DNA from: Nocardioides sp. LHD-245 | Lineage (GTDB): Bacteria > Actinomycetota > Actinomycetes > Propionibacteriales > Nocardioidaceae | Reading direction: 5' to 3' | Assembly: GCF_030929495.1 (NCBI RefSeq) | Contig: NZ_JAVFWN010000012.1 | Location: forward strand, 62,001 to 126,000 | DNA length: 64,000 nt | Part shown: piece after piece, positions 33,428 through 43,145 of the stretch | Layout of the letters: each line of letters opens with the position of its first letter | Position numbering within the stretch: the stretch's first letter is position 1 | Made by a program: the position numbers and the translations under genes | The notes under the pieces: model-generated | Told to the model about the DNA's origin: nothing | Seen by the model: only the letters and a program-made list of their open reading frames with translations | Databases searched by the model: none

Positions 33428-34858
33428 TCACCCCCGCAGGGCGGCCATCCACTCCTCGACCGCCTCGGGGGTGCGCGGGAGCGCGGCCGAGAGGTTCTGG
33501 ACGCCGTCGGCGGTGACCACGACGTCGTCCTCGATCCGGATGCCGATGCCGCGCAGCTCCTCGGGGACGAGCAGGTCGTCGGCCTGGAAGTAGAGGCCCG
33601 GCTCGACGGTCAGCACCATGCCCTCGACGAGCTTGGCCTCGCGGTACGACTCGGGCGCGGCCTGGCCGCAGTCGTGCACGTCCATCCCGAGCATGTGGCT
33701 GACGCCGTGCAGCGTCCAGCGGGCGTAGACCCGGGAGTCGGGGGAGAGCGCCTCGTCGACCGACACCGGCAGCAGGCCGAGGTCGTCGAGACCGTGGGCG
33801 AGCACGTCCATCGCCGCGTCGTGGCCGGCCAGGAACCTCGCGCCCGGCCGCAGCGCGGCCAGCGCGGCGTCCTGCGCGCGCAGCACCAGCGTGTAGAGGT
33901 CGCGCTGGAGCGGCGAGAACGTCCCGGTGACGGGAAGGGTGCGGGTGATGTCGGCGGTGTAGAGGTTGGCGCCCTCGACGCCCATGTCGCACAAGACCAG
34001 CTGGCCGGGGACGATCGGACCGGAGTTCTCGATCCAGTGCAGCGTGGTCGCGTGCGACCCGCCGGCCACGATCGACTCGTAGCCGAGGTCGTTGCCCATC
34101 GTGCGGGCGCGGCGGAAGAAGGTGCCCTCCAGCCAGCGCTCGCCGTGCTCGACGACCCGGTCCCACTCCCGCACGCAGTCCTCGAAGCCGAGCGTCGTCG
34201 CGTCGACCGCGGCCTGCAGCTGCGCGACCTCCCAGGCGTCCTTGACCAGGCGCATCTCCGACGCGACCCGGGCCAGCTCGCCGTCGCGGGCCTCGTCGCC
34301 GGCCACCAGGCTGTCGACGGTGGCGGACACGCCGCGGTGCACCCGGGTCTTCGCGCCCCGCGCCAGGTCGGCCTCGAGCTCGTCGACGTGCTTGACCCTC
34401 AGGCCGAGGGCAGCCTCCAGCTCGCCGGCCGACGGACGCTTCCCGGCCCACAGGGCGCCGTACTGCCGGTCGCGGAAGAACTCGTCGGTGTCGCGGCCCG
34501 AGCGGGGGCGGGCGTAGAGCACCGAGGAGCCGTCCGGCTCGACGACCAGGACGGCGTCGGACGTCTGGTTGCCGGAGTAGTAGGCGTGCGCGGTGTCGGC
34601 GCGGAAGCGGTAGTCGGTGTCGTAGGCGCGCACCTGGTAGCCACCGCCGGGCAGGACCAGACGTTCGCCGGGGAACGCCTCGGCCAGGCGGGCGCGGCGG
34701 GCGGCGGCGAGGTCGGCGACCGGATGGCGTGCGACGTCGTCCTCGCGCTCGTCCCACCCGGTCCGCATGAAGGCGGCGTAGGCCTCGGGGACGGCCGGGT
34801 CGTGCTGCTCCGTCTTGGGCGTGTTTTGGGCGCTGTCGTCGGTGATGTCCGCACTCAC
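33428..34858 (-). CDS. pepP: Xaa-Pro aminopeptidase (aminopeptidase P)
   Basis: 476 residues from GTG 34858 (an ATG at 34885 is possible). M24 pita-bread peptidase: N-terminal AMP-N domain and C-terminal metal site with ligands D in LVLCDMG, D in YTADITRT, H in HGVSHMLGMDVHDCG, E in TVEPGLYF and E in GIRIEDD. Removes N-terminal residues preceding proline. About 38 bases of its upstream region overlap the PrsW promoter on the other strand. Confidence 0.93.
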   Translation of the reverse strand: MSADITDDSAQNTPKTEQHDPAVPEAYAAFMRTGWDEREDDVARHPVADLAAARRARLAEAFPGERLVLPGGGYQVRAYDTDYRFRADTAHAYYSGNQTSDAVLVVEPDGSSVLYARPRSGRDTDEFFRDRQYGALWAGKRPSAGELEAALGLRVKHVDELEADLARGAKTRVHRGVSATVDSLVAGDEARDGELARVASEMRLVKDAWEVAQLQAAVDATTLGFEDCVREWDRVVEHGERWLEGTFFRRARTMGNDLGYESIVAGGSHATTLHWIENSGPIVPGQLVLCDMGVEGANLYTADITRTLPVTGTFSPLQRDLYTLVLRAQDAALAALRPGARFLAGHDAAMDVLAHGLDDLGLLPVSVDEALSPDSRVYARWTLHGVSHMLGMDVHDCGQAAPESYREAKLVEGMVLTVEPGLYFQADDLLVPEELRGIGIRIEDDVVVTADGVQNLSAALPRTPEAVEEWMAALRG

Positions 34859-34929
34859 ATCGCCACTGTACGCTCGCCCGCACATGCGGCGATCGGGAGC
34901 GCGGCAGCCGCTCCCGATAGGGTTCCCCC

Positions 34930-36051
34930 ATGCCTCCAGCCCGCCGCAACAGTGTTGCCTTCACGGTCGTCGTGACCGTGGCGGTGGTGCTCGGCGCGCT
35001 GCTCACCCTGCTGGTCCTGGCTCTGTCGGGCGCCCCGGCCATCACCCTGCTGGCCACCGCGCTCGCCGCGCTGCCGGTCGGGCCGGTGCTGGCGGCGTAC
35101 CTCTGGCTGGATCGCTACGAGCCCGAGCCGCGCGCGCTGCTCCTCGGCGGCCTCGCGTGGGGTGCCTTCGTCGCGACCATGGCCGCGGTCGTCGTGCAGG
35201 GCCTCGGTGGCCTCCTCGTCGGCTTCACCGACGACTTCTCCCTGGCGGTCGCCGCGCCGGTGGTCGAGGAGGCGAGCAAGGGGCTGTTCCTGGTGCTGCT
35301 GCTGTGGTGGCGGCGCGCGGAGGTCGACGGGATCCTCGACGGCATCGTGTACGCCGGCATGGTCGGCGTCGGCTTCGCCTTCACCGAGAACATCCTCTAC
35401 CTCGCCGCCGCCTGGAACGGCACCGACGGCATGGGACCGGGCGGCATCGAGGCCGTCACCGGCACCTTCGTGATCCGGTGCGTCTTCAGCCCGTTCGCGC
35501 ACCCGCTCTTCACGGCGTTCACCGGCATCGGCATCGGCCTCGCGGTCAGCTCGCGCAGCCGGACGGTGCGCTGGCTCGCCCCGCTCGGCGGCTACCTCCT
35601 CGCGGTGCTCGCCCACGCGGTCTGGAACGGCTCGACGGTGTACGGCTTCGGCAGCTTCGCCGTCGTGTACGTCGTCATCATGGCGCCGGCCTTCCTCGGT
35701 GTGATCGCGTTGGCGTGGTGGGCCCGCGAGACCGAGGCCCACGTGCTGCGGATGGCCCTCACCGACGCGGCGCAGCGTGGCCTGCTCCCGGCCACCGACA
35801 TCGGTTGGGTCGTGGACCTGCGCGCCCGCCGTGACGCCCGCCGCCACGCCCGCCGCCTCGGCGGGCCGGAGGCGGAGCGCGCGATGCGCGACTACCAGCA
35901 GGCCGCCATCGAGCTCGGCTACCTGCACCACCGGCTGTTGCGCGGCACCGCCCCGGCCGACTGGCAGGTGCGCGGTCAGGACTTCCTCGGTCGGATCCAG
36001 GCGGCCCGGCCGCGGATCGCCTTTCCCGGACAGGTGGTACCCCAGCGATGA
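34930..36051 (+). CDS. PrsW-family intramembrane protease
   Basis: 373 residues with about eight membrane spans. Family signatures are present: VVEEASKG (EExxK), FAFTENILY (FxxxEN), HPLFTAFTG (HxxxT) and HAVWNG. PrsW proteins cleave membrane substrates such as anti-sigma factors. The C-terminal 90 residues are a soluble Arg-rich tail. Four-base overlap (ATGA 36048-36051) with a GTPase gene indicates a functional unit. Confidence 0.9.
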   Translation: MPPARRNSVAFTVVVTVAVVLGALLTLLVLALSGAPAITLLATALAALPVGPVLAAYLWLDRYEPEPRALLLGGLAWGAFVATMAAVVVQGLGGLLVGFTDDFSLAVAAPVVEEASKGLFLVLLLWWRRAEVDGILDGIVYAGMVGVGFAFTENILYLAAAWNGTDGMGPGGIEAVTGTFVIRCVFSPFAHPLFTAFTGIGIGLAVSSRSRTVRWLAPLGGYLLAVLAHAVWNGSTVYGFGSFAVVYVVIMAPAFLGVIALAWWARETEAHVLRMALTDAAQRGLLPATDIGWVVDLRARRDARRHARRLGGPEAERAMRDYQQAAIELGYLHHRLLRGTAPADWQVRGQDFLGRIQAARPRIAFPGQVVPQR

Positions 36052-37787
36052 CCCTCGGCGCCGATCTCAGCGACGACCTCCTCGGGAGCAAGATGCTCAC
36101 CGAGGTGGTCCGCCTGCACGGATCCCTGCTCAATGCGCCGCTCCCGCTCGACCTCCCCGGCGTGGATGCGCTGCGGGTCGGGCGCGAGCACATCATCGAG
36201 CAGCTCGAGGACTACATCATCCCGCGGCTCACCGAGATCGACGCACCGCTGCTGGTGGTGGTGGGCGGGTCGACCGGGGCCGGCAAGTCCACCCTGGTCA
36301 ACACGCTGGTCGGCAGCCGGGTCACCGTCCCCGGCCTGCTGCGCCCCACCACGCGCTCGCCCGTGCTGGTCCACCACCCCGAGGACGGCCGCTGGTTCGG
36401 CGCCGACCGGCTGCTGCCCGAGCTGGCGCGGGTCCAGCAGCCCACGACCGACCAGTTCGCGATCCAGCTCGTCCCCAGCACCGCCGTGCCGCGCGGCCTG
36501 GCGGTCCTCGACGCGCCCGACGTCGACTCGGTCGACGAGCGCAACCGTGAGCTCGCCGCCCAGCTCCTCGCCGCCGCGGACCTGTGGCTCTTCGTGACCT
36601 CCGCGGCCCGCTACTCCGACCAGGTGCCGTGGGAGCACCTCAAGAACGCCGTCGAGCGCAACACTGCGGTCGCCCTCGTGCTCAGCCGGACGCCGGAGGA
36701 GGACGTCGCGACCGTCTCGGTCCATCTCGCGCGGATGATGGCGGCCCGCGGGCTCAAGGACAGCCCGCTGTTCGCCGTCCCTCAGGGCACCGTCAGCGAC
36801 GACGGACTGCTGCCGGCGTCGTACGGCACCGAGATCAAGGGTTGGCTCGCGGCGCTCGCCGGCGACGCGGCCGCCAAGCGCGACGTCGTCAACCAGACCG
36901 TCGCCGGCGCGGTGCGCACGGTGACCCGCAAGGCGTTCCCGATCGCCGACGCCGTCTCCCAGCAGGTCGGGGCGGTCGGCGAGCTGCTGACCAGCGCCGA
37001 CCAGGTGTACGACGGCGCGCAGACCGCGCTGCTCACCGCCGGCGCCGACGGGACGCTGCTGCGCGGCGACCTGCTGGCGCGCTGGCAGGAGTTCGTCGGC
37101 AGCGGCGAGCTGACCCGCACCCTCGAGGCCAAGGTGGGCTTCGTGCGCGAGCGACTGGTCAACGCGATCAAGGGCAAGCCGCAACAGGCCGAGCGGGTCG
37201 GTGTGGCGATCGAGATGGGCCTGCAGGCCCTCGTCGCCGACCACGCCGAACGCGCGGCCGCCGCCGCTGCCGCCGTGTGGAGGGAGCAGTCCTACGGCGA
37301 GGCCCTGCTCCGGTCGACCGCCGACGACCTCACCCGAGCGGGCCGCGGCCTGCGCTCGCAGGCCGAGCAGGAGATCCGGGGCTGGCACGAGGAGCTCCAG
37401 GAGTTCGTCAAGCACGAGGCCGGCGACGCGCGCCACAGCGCCCGCTTCCTGGCGCTCGGCGCCCGCGGGCTCGCCGTCACGCTGGGCGTCGTCGCCCTCG
37501 CCGGGCCCGATCCGCGCGGTGCCGCGGCCGGATCGGTGCAGCTGGGCCGGACGCTGCTGGAGAGCACCCTCGGCGAGACCGGAGCCGCCCGCGTGGTCGA
37601 CCAGGCCCGGGGCACCCTGGCCCGCCGGCTGACGACCCTGATGGGCGCCGAGCGGGCCCGCTACCTCGCGCCGGCCGCGCAGTGGGAGCTCAAGCCGGAC
37701 GCGCCCGACCAGCTCCGCCAGGCGGCGCGACGAGTGGACGACCTGCGGTTCGCCGCGGCCAAGAAGGGGACGGGTGGACATCTGTGA
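36048..37787 (+). CDS. dynamin-like GTPase 1
   Basis: 579 residues. G1 GGSTGAGKST (about 74-83), G3 in LDAPDVDS, followed by long helices consistent with a dynamin-like stalk, and a hydrophobic segment near 480-500 (FLALGARGLAVTLGVVALAG). Bacterial dynamin-like proteins remodel or repair membranes, often as pairs encoded side by side. The next gene is such a partner, starting with GTGA overlap. Confidence 0.82.
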   Translation: MTLGADLSDDLLGSKMLTEVVRLHGSLLNAPLPLDLPGVDALRVGREHIIEQLEDYIIPRLTEIDAPLLVVVGGSTGAGKSTLVNTLVGSRVTVPGLLRPTTRSPVLVHHPEDGRWFGADRLLPELARVQQPTTDQFAIQLVPSTAVPRGLAVLDAPDVDSVDERNRELAAQLLAAADLWLFVTSAARYSDQVPWEHLKNAVERNTAVALVLSRTPEEDVATVSVHLARMMAARGLKDSPLFAVPQGTVSDDGLLPASYGTEIKGWLAALAGDAAAKRDVVNQTVAGAVRTVTRKAFPIADAVSQQVGAVGELLTSADQVYDGAQTALLTAGADGTLLRGDLLARWQEFVGSGELTRTLEAKVGFVRERLVNAIKGKPQQAERVGVAIEMGLQALVADHAERAAAAAAAVWREQSYGEALLRSTADDLTRAGRGLRSQAEQEIRGWHEELQEFVKHEAGDARHSARFLALGARGLAVTLGVVALAGPDPRGAAAGSVQLGRTLLESTLGETGAARVVDQARGTLARRLTTLMGAERARYLAPAAQWELKPDAPDQLRQAARRVDDLRFAAAKKGTGGHL

Positions 37788-39379
37788 CTGCACCGCTGAC
37801 TGAAGGGCTCGACGACCGGATCCCGGGGGACCTCGCGACCCGCGGCACCGCGATCGGCGCCCGGGTCGCCGGTCTGGGCGCGGCCGTCGAGGCGGCCCGC
37901 GGCCGGGTGGCCGACGCCGTGCTCGACGACGTCGCCGCGGCCGTCGACAAGTCCACCGGGCGGCTGCGCCTCTCGGCCCGGCACACGGTCGTGGCGATCG
38001 CCGGCGCGACCGGCTCGGGCAAGTCGTCGACCTACAACGCCCTGACCGGCCTGGAGCTGTCCTCGGTCGGCATCCGCCGTCCCACGACCTCGTGGGCCAC
38101 CGCTGTGGTGTGGGGCAGTGCGGGTGCCGGCGAGCTGCTGGACTGGCTCGGCATCCCGCCGCGGCACCAGACCATGCGCGACTCCATGCTCGACACGCGC
38201 TCGGAGTCGGAGTTCGACGGCGTCGTACTCCTGGACCTGCCGGACCACGACTCCACCGAGGTCGCCCACCACCTCGAGGTCGATCGGCTGGTGGCCGTCG
38301 CCGACCTGATGGTGTGGATCCTCGACCCGCAGAAGTACGCCGACGCGGCCGTCCACGATCGCTACTTCAAACCGATGGGCACCCATCAGGACGTCATGCT
38401 CGTCGCGCTCAACCACATCGACACGGTGCCGCCCGAGCGCCGGCAGGCGATGATCGACGACGTGCGGCGACTGCTCGCCGAGGACGGGCTGCCGCAGGTG
38501 CAGGTGCTGCCGATCTCGGCGAAGGAGGGCATCGGCATGGCCGAGCTCCGCGCCGAGATCCTGCGCCGGGTCAACGACAAGCGCAGCACGAGCCTGCGGG
38601 TGGAGGCCGACATCGCGGCCGCCGCGGGCCGCCTCGAGCAGGCGGGCGGCACGACGCCGGCGGCCGAGCTGCCCAGGCGTCGGGTCGAGGAGGTCGAGGA
38701 CCGCCTCGCCGACGCCGCCGGCATCTCCGCGGTGGTCGAGGGCATCGAGCGCACCGTGGGGGAGCGAGCCCGCAGTGCCGTCTCCTGGCCGCCGCTCGCG
38801 CTGCTGCGCCGCGGCGAGGACGGTCCTGGCGACGATCCCGAGGTCGCGCCCCTCGACCGGGCTGCCGTCGACACCACCATCCGGGCCCTCGCCGACGAGG
38901 TCTCCGACGGCGTCGGCCCGGCCTGGGCGCCCCGGGTTCGCGAGAGCGCGTCGGCGCGGCTGGCCGCGACCGGCGAGCGACTCGAGAAGGGCCTGCGCGA
39001 GATCGACCTCGGCGGCCGGCTGCCCGCGTGGGTCGGTCTCGTCCGCCTGCTCCACTGGCTGCTGCTGGTCGCCGCCGTCGGCGGCTTCGCCTGGTGGGCC
39101 GTCGCGGCCGTGCAGGGCACGACCGAGGATCTGACGGAGGTGGCGGGCCTCCCGCTCCCCGCCGTGCTCGGCATCGGCGGTCTCGTGCTCGGGCTGCTGC
39201 TCGCGGCGGTCGGGCGGATGCTGGTCCGGGGCCTGGCCCGCCAGCGCGCCGACCAGGCCGACGAGCGGCTGCGGGGCGTCGTCCACCAGGTCCTGGAGAG
39301 CGACGTCGTGCAGCCGATCGGTGTCGAGCTGTCGTCGTACGCCGCCTTCCGTCGTGGACTCGAGACCGCTCGGGCCTGA
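37784..39379 (+). CDS. GTPase 2, Era/dynamin-like with membrane region
   Basis: 531 residues from GTG 37784. G1 GATGSGKSST, G3 LDLPDHDS, G4-like LNHIDTV, then two membrane helices (about 418-440 and 455-478) that fit a membrane-associated GTPase. Coupled to GTPase 1 and PrsW in a three-gene operon, suggesting membrane-stress or fusion roles. Confidence 0.85.
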   Translation: MTAPLTEGLDDRIPGDLATRGTAIGARVAGLGAAVEAARGRVADAVLDDVAAAVDKSTGRLRLSARHTVVAIAGATGSGKSSTYNALTGLELSSVGIRRPTTSWATAVVWGSAGAGELLDWLGIPPRHQTMRDSMLDTRSESEFDGVVLLDLPDHDSTEVAHHLEVDRLVAVADLMVWILDPQKYADAAVHDRYFKPMGTHQDVMLVALNHIDTVPPERRQAMIDDVRRLLAEDGLPQVQVLPISAKEGIGMAELRAEILRRVNDKRSTSLRVEADIAAAAGRLEQAGGTTPAAELPRRRVEEVEDRLADAAGISAVVEGIERTVGERARSAVSWPPLALLRRGEDGPGDDPEVAPLDRAAVDTTIRALADEVSDGVGPAWAPRVRESASARLAATGERLEKGLREIDLGGRLPAWVGLVRLLHWLLLVAAVGGFAWWAVAAVQGTTEDLTEVAGLPLPAVLGIGGLVLGLLLAAVGRMLVRGLARQRADQADERLRGVVHQVLESDVVQPIGVELSSYAAFRRGLETARA

Positions 39380-39562
39380 GGATCGGCGGTCCCGTCCGCC
39401 CCAACGCTCCGCGGGGGTGCCGTTGGGTCTCCACAGCACCGGCCCGTGCCCGGGCTCGTCCACAGCCGGAGGGTGCGCCGAGGCGCTTCGTCGGTCCGGT
39501 GGCGTGGACTCGTCGGCGACCGGTCGATCTCGCGGCCGGCACCGACGAGAGGAGAGACCGAG

Positions 39563-39976
39563 ATGTCCCACCAGACGATGGTGACCGTGCAGGGCTGGAT
39601 CGGCACGACGCCGATGCTGCGGGAGGTCGGCGGCGTGCCCGTCCTCAGCTTCCGGCTCGGCTGCACCCCACGACACTTCAGCCGCGCCTCCGGCACCTGG
39701 GTCGACGGCCAGCCCCAGTGGTACGGCGTCAGCGCGTGGCGGCGCCTCGCGACCCACGGCGGGCCGTCGCTGCACCAGGGCGACCCGGTCCTGGTGCACG
39801 GCCGGCTCGAGCACCGGACCTACGTCAACAAGAACGGCGTGGAGGTCCTCGCCCTCGAGATCGAGGCGCTCACCATCGGCCACGACCTCACCCGCGGCGT
39901 CGCCACGTTCGTCAAGGCCGCCTCCGCCGCCGCGGCGGGTGACCCCGACCACGACCGAGAGGCCGCCGCTGCGTAG
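39563..39976 (+). CDS. single-stranded DNA-binding protein paralogue
   Basis: 137 residues, OB fold: MVTVQGWIGTTPMLREVGG, VLSFRLGCTPRHF, WYGVSAWRRLA, VHGRLEHRTYVNKNGVEV. The usual acidic DDDIPF tail is missing, ending DREAAAA, so it is not the main replicative SSB. GGAGAG upstream. Actinobacteria commonly carry such a second SSB linked to recombination or competence. Confidence 0.85.
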   Translation: MSHQTMVTVQGWIGTTPMLREVGGVPVLSFRLGCTPRHFSRASGTWVDGQPQWYGVSAWRRLATHGGPSLHQGDPVLVHGRLEHRTYVNKNGVEVLALEIEALTIGHDLTRGVATFVKAASAAAAGDPDHDREAAAA

Positions 39977-39985
39977 CCTGGGGGC

Positions 39986-41683
39986 ATGGCTGAGTACGTC
40001 CTCTCTCTGCGCAATGTGCGCAAGGCCCACGGCGACAAGGTGGTCCTCGACAACGTCACGCTGTCGTTCCTGCACGGCGCGAAGATCGGCGTCGTCGGCC
40101 CCAACGGCATGGGCAAGTCATCGCTGCTCAAGCTGATGGCCGGGCTCGACGTGCCCAACAACGGCGACATCGTCCGCGACCCCGACGCCACGGTCGGCAT
40201 GCTCCAGCAGGAGCCGCCGCTGACCGAGGGCAGGACGGTGCTGGAGAACGTCGAGGAGGCCGTCGCCGACACCAAGGCGAAGATGAAGCGCCTCGAGGAC
40301 GCCTACATGGAGATGGGCGACCCCGACGCCGACCAGGACGCGCTCATGGCCGAGACCGGTGAGCTGCAGACCGAGCTCGACAACATGAACGCCTGGGACC
40401 TCGACAGCCGCCTCGAGCAGGCGATGGACGCACTGCGCTGCCCGCCGTCCGACGCGCTCGTCGACAACCTGTCCGGTGGCGAGCGGCGCCGGGTCGCGCT
40501 GTGCAAGCTGCTGCTCCAGCAGCCCGACCTGCTGCTGCTCGACGAGCCGACCAACCATCTCGACGCCGAGTCGGTCCAGTGGCTGGAGGGCCACCTCAAG
40601 TCCTACCCGGGCGCCGTCCTGGCGGTCACCCACGACCGGTACTTCCTCGACAACGTCGCGCAGTGGATCGCCGAGGTCGACCGTGGCTCGATCCACGGCT
40701 ACGAAGGCAACTACTCGACGTACCTCGAGACCAAGAAGGAGCGACTCAAGGTCGAGGGCGCCAAGGACGCCAAGCGCGCCAAGATGCTCGAGAAGGAGCT
40801 GGAGTGGGTCCGCTCCAACGCCAAGGCTCGCCAGACCAAGTCCAAGTCGCGTCTGGCCCGTTACGAGGAGCTGGCCGCCGAGGCCGACAAGGCCCGCAAG
40901 ATCGACGCCGCCGACATCAACATCCCGCCGGGCCCGCGGCTCGGTGACGTGGTCCTCGAGGCCGAGCACCTCACCAAGGCCTTCCTCAATGAGCACGGTG
41001 AGGGCCGGGTCCTGTGGAACGACATCTCCTTCACCCTGCCGCGCGCCGGCATCGTGGGTGTGGTCGGCCCCAACGGCGTCGGCAAGACCACGCTGTTCCG
41101 GATGATCACCGGCAACGAGGAGCCGGACTCCGGCAAGCTCAACGTCGGGCAGACCGTGAAGATCTCCTATGTCGACCAGAGCCGTGGCGGCATCGACCCC
41201 AACAAGAACGTCTGGGAGGTCGTCTCCGACGGCCTCGACTTCATCAAGGTCGCCAACTTCGAGATGAACAGCCGCGCCTACGTCGCCTCGTTCGGCTTCA
41301 AGGGCCCGGACCAGCAGAAGAAGGCCGGCGTGCTGTCCGGAGGTGAGCGCAACCGCCTCAACCTCGCGCTCACGCTCAAGCAGGGCGGCAACATGCTGCT
41401 CCTTGACGAGCCGACCAACGACCTCGACGTCGAGACCCTGTCCTCGCTCGAGGACGCGCTGCTCGACTTCCCGGGCTGTGCCGTCGTGACCTCCCACGAC
41501 CGCTGGTTCCTCGACCGCGTGGCCACCCACATCCTCGCCTGGGAGGGCACCGAGGACAACGAGGGCGAGTGGTTCTGGTTCGAGGGCAACTTCGCGTCCT
41601 ACGAGGACAACAAGATCGAGCGCCTCGGCGTCGAGGCGGCCCGCCCGCACCGCGTCACCCACCGCCGCCTGACGCGTGATTAG
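39986..41683 (+). CDS. ettA: ABC-F translation factor EttA
   Basis: 565 residues with two ABC domains (Walker A GPNGMGKSS and GPNGVGKTT; two LSGGERRR/LSGGERNR signatures), the arm insertion in domain 1 and the interdomain P-site linker (KARQTKSKSRLARYEELA). No membrane spans. It binds the ribosomal E site and gates the first elongation step by ATP/ADP ratio. Strongly conserved length. Confidence 0.95.
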   Translation: MAEYVLSLRNVRKAHGDKVVLDNVTLSFLHGAKIGVVGPNGMGKSSLLKLMAGLDVPNNGDIVRDPDATVGMLQQEPPLTEGRTVLENVEEAVADTKAKMKRLEDAYMEMGDPDADQDALMAETGELQTELDNMNAWDLDSRLEQAMDALRCPPSDALVDNLSGGERRRVALCKLLLQQPDLLLLDEPTNHLDAESVQWLEGHLKSYPGAVLAVTHDRYFLDNVAQWIAEVDRGSIHGYEGNYSTYLETKKERLKVEGAKDAKRAKMLEKELEWVRSNAKARQTKSKSRLARYEELAAEADKARKIDAADINIPPGPRLGDVVLEAEHLTKAFLNEHGEGRVLWNDISFTLPRAGIVGVVGPNGVGKTTLFRMITGNEEPDSGKLNVGQTVKISYVDQSRGGIDPNKNVWEVVSDGLDFIKVANFEMNSRAYVASFGFKGPDQQKKAGVLSGGERNRLNLALTLKQGGNMLLLDEPTNDLDVETLSSLEDALLDFPGCAVVTSHDRWFLDRVATHILAWEGTEDNEGEWFWFEGNFASYEDNKIERLGVEAARPHRVTHRRLTRD

Positions 41684-41715
41684 GCGCGAGCGCGTCGCCG
41701 CCGGGCGGAGCTCCC

Positions 41716-41789
41716 GCGCAGGCCGGCGGCACGCTCGCTCCGGTCGCTCGTTCCTCGCTCCCTACGTCTCACGTTCCGCCGGCCTGCGC
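41716..41789. repeat. 14-bp inverted repeat with 46-base loop
   Basis: GCGCAGGCCGGCGG (41716-41729) and its exact complement (41776-41789) enclose a run of CGCTCGCTC-like repeats. It lies between convergent ettA and marR genes and is probably a bidirectional terminator. The 41684-41884 spacer has no gene. Confidence 0.6.
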
Positions 41790-41884
41790 GGTTGGCTCTC
41801 GTAGGCCCACCGTTCGCGTGGCGGCCACACGGCCGGTATTGATGGCGCGAGCGCGTCGCTCGTGCCTCGCGCCGCAGAGCCCGG

Positions 41885-42394
41885 CTACCTGATCTCGCGC
41901 TCCGGGTGCGCGCAGATCAGCTGGTCGCAGACCGCGTCCATCACCCGTCCCAGCGCCAGCAGGTCGTCGGGGTCGACGAGGTCGATGAGCGAGTGCCGCA
42001 CGGTCTCGACGTGGCCGGGGGCCGCGGTACGCAGCATGTCCTGACCGGCGTCGGTGAGCCGGCAGTCGACCCCACGGCCGTCGTCGGGCGACTCCTCGCG
42101 CACGACGAGGCCCGCCCCCTCCATCCGCTTCACGGTGTGGGTGACCCGGCTGCGGCTGTGGGCCAGCGCGGCGGCCAGCTGGGCCATCCGCAGCGTTCCG
42201 TCGGCCTCGGAGAGCCGCACCAGGATCTCGTACTCCACCGCCGAGAGTCCGTGCTCGCGGCGCAGGTCCTCGTCGATGCGGTCGAGGAGCAGGGTGGTGC
42301 CGAGGAGGAAGGAGCGCCAGGCGCGCTGTTGGTCCTGGTCGAGCCACCGCGGCTCGTGGCCGGTCGCCACGGGCGCAGCGCTCTCGTCAGTCAC
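41885..42394 (-). CDS. MarR-family regulator
   Basis: 169 residues. A winged-helix core: LSAVEYEILVRLSEADGTLR, MAQLAAALAHSRSRVTHTVK, RMEGAGLVVREESPDDGRGV (wing). Acts as a dimeric repressor responding to phenolics or stress. Upstream and divergent targets are not evident. Neighbour gene 42399 ends four bases before its start, same strand. Confidence 0.9.
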   Translation of the reverse strand: MTDESAAPVATGHEPRWLDQDQQRAWRSFLLGTTLLLDRIDEDLRREHGLSAVEYEILVRLSEADGTLRMAQLAAALAHSRSRVTHTVKRMEGAGLVVREESPDDGRGVDCRLTDAGQDMLRTAAPGHVETVRHSLIDLVDPDDLLALGRVMDAVCDQLICAHPEREIR

Positions 42395-42398
42395 CGCG

Positions 42399-42968
42399 TC
42401 AGTCTAAGGCGATCCTCATCAGCACCCGCGGGTGTCCGCTCAGGACGGACGTGGTGTCGGCGACGTGACGGAAGCCCGCGGCCTCGAAGTTGGCCCGCAG
42501 CCCGGCGTACGCCATGGTCTGGTCGACCTTCGCGCCGCCGTTGTCGAGCGGGTACGCCTCGACCGCGGGCGCGCCCTGCTCCCGGGCGTACGCGACGGCA
42601 CCGGCGATGAGGGCGTGGGAGATGCCCTGGCCGCGATGACCGGGCCGGACCCGGATGCACCACAGCGACCACACCGGGAGCTCGTCGACCTGGGGGATCT
42701 TGCGGTTGCGGGCGAAGGTCGTCGCCGAGCGGGGCGCGACCGCCGCCCAGCCGACGGGCACGTCGCCGTCGTAGGCCAGGACGCCCAGCGGCCCGTCCTC
42801 GAGCAGCCGGGCGACGTACGCGCCGCGCTCCTGCCCGCGCATCTTGTTGTTGACCGTCGACGGGATCCGGTAGCTGAGGCACCAGCACACGCTGGCGTCG
42901 GCGCGCTTCGGCCCCACCAGCGCCTTCACGTCCTCGAAAACGGCGGCGGGCCGCACCTCGATACTCAT
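42399..42968 (-). CDS. GNAT N-acetyltransferase
   Basis: 189 residues from ATG 42968. Acetyl-CoA loop RVRPGHRGQGISHALIAGAV (R/Q-x2-G-x-G/A). The segment VCWCLSYRIPS is typical of actinobacterial GNATs annotated as acetyltransferases. Substrate unknown. Upstream lies the inverted repeat cluster. Confidence 0.85.
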   Translation of the reverse strand: MSIEVRPAAVFEDVKALVGPKRADASVCWCLSYRIPSTVNNKMRGQERGAYVARLLEDGPLGVLAYDGDVPVGWAAVAPRSATTFARNRKIPQVDELPVWSLWCIRVRPGHRGQGISHALIAGAVAYAREQGAPAVEAYPLDNGGAKVDQTMAYAGLRANFEAAGFRHVADTTSVLSGHPRVLMRIALD

Positions 42969-42996
42969 GGCCCGCAGGCTACGACTCCCGACCGAC

Positions 42997-43144
42997 GCCG
43001 ACCCGTCGCAGATTGAACTCCGGACGACGCCGACCCGTCGCAGATTGAGTTGCTCGCTATTCAATCTGAGCCGGGACGGCCCGCATGCGTATTCAATCTG
43101 CGCCGGGTCGGCGGTCGAGCGCGTTCAATCTGAGCCGGGTCGGG
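42997..43144. repeat. palindromic repeat cluster A (five units)
   Basis: Units related to CCGACCCGGCGCAGATTGAA occur at 42997-43017 and 43029-43049 in one orientation and at 43060-43080, 43092-43112 and 43124-43144 in the other. The last abuts the end of the thiolase gene. A second cluster is at 49897-50013. Lack of constant spacing argues against CRISPR. Confidence 0.8.
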
Positions 43145-43145
43145 A

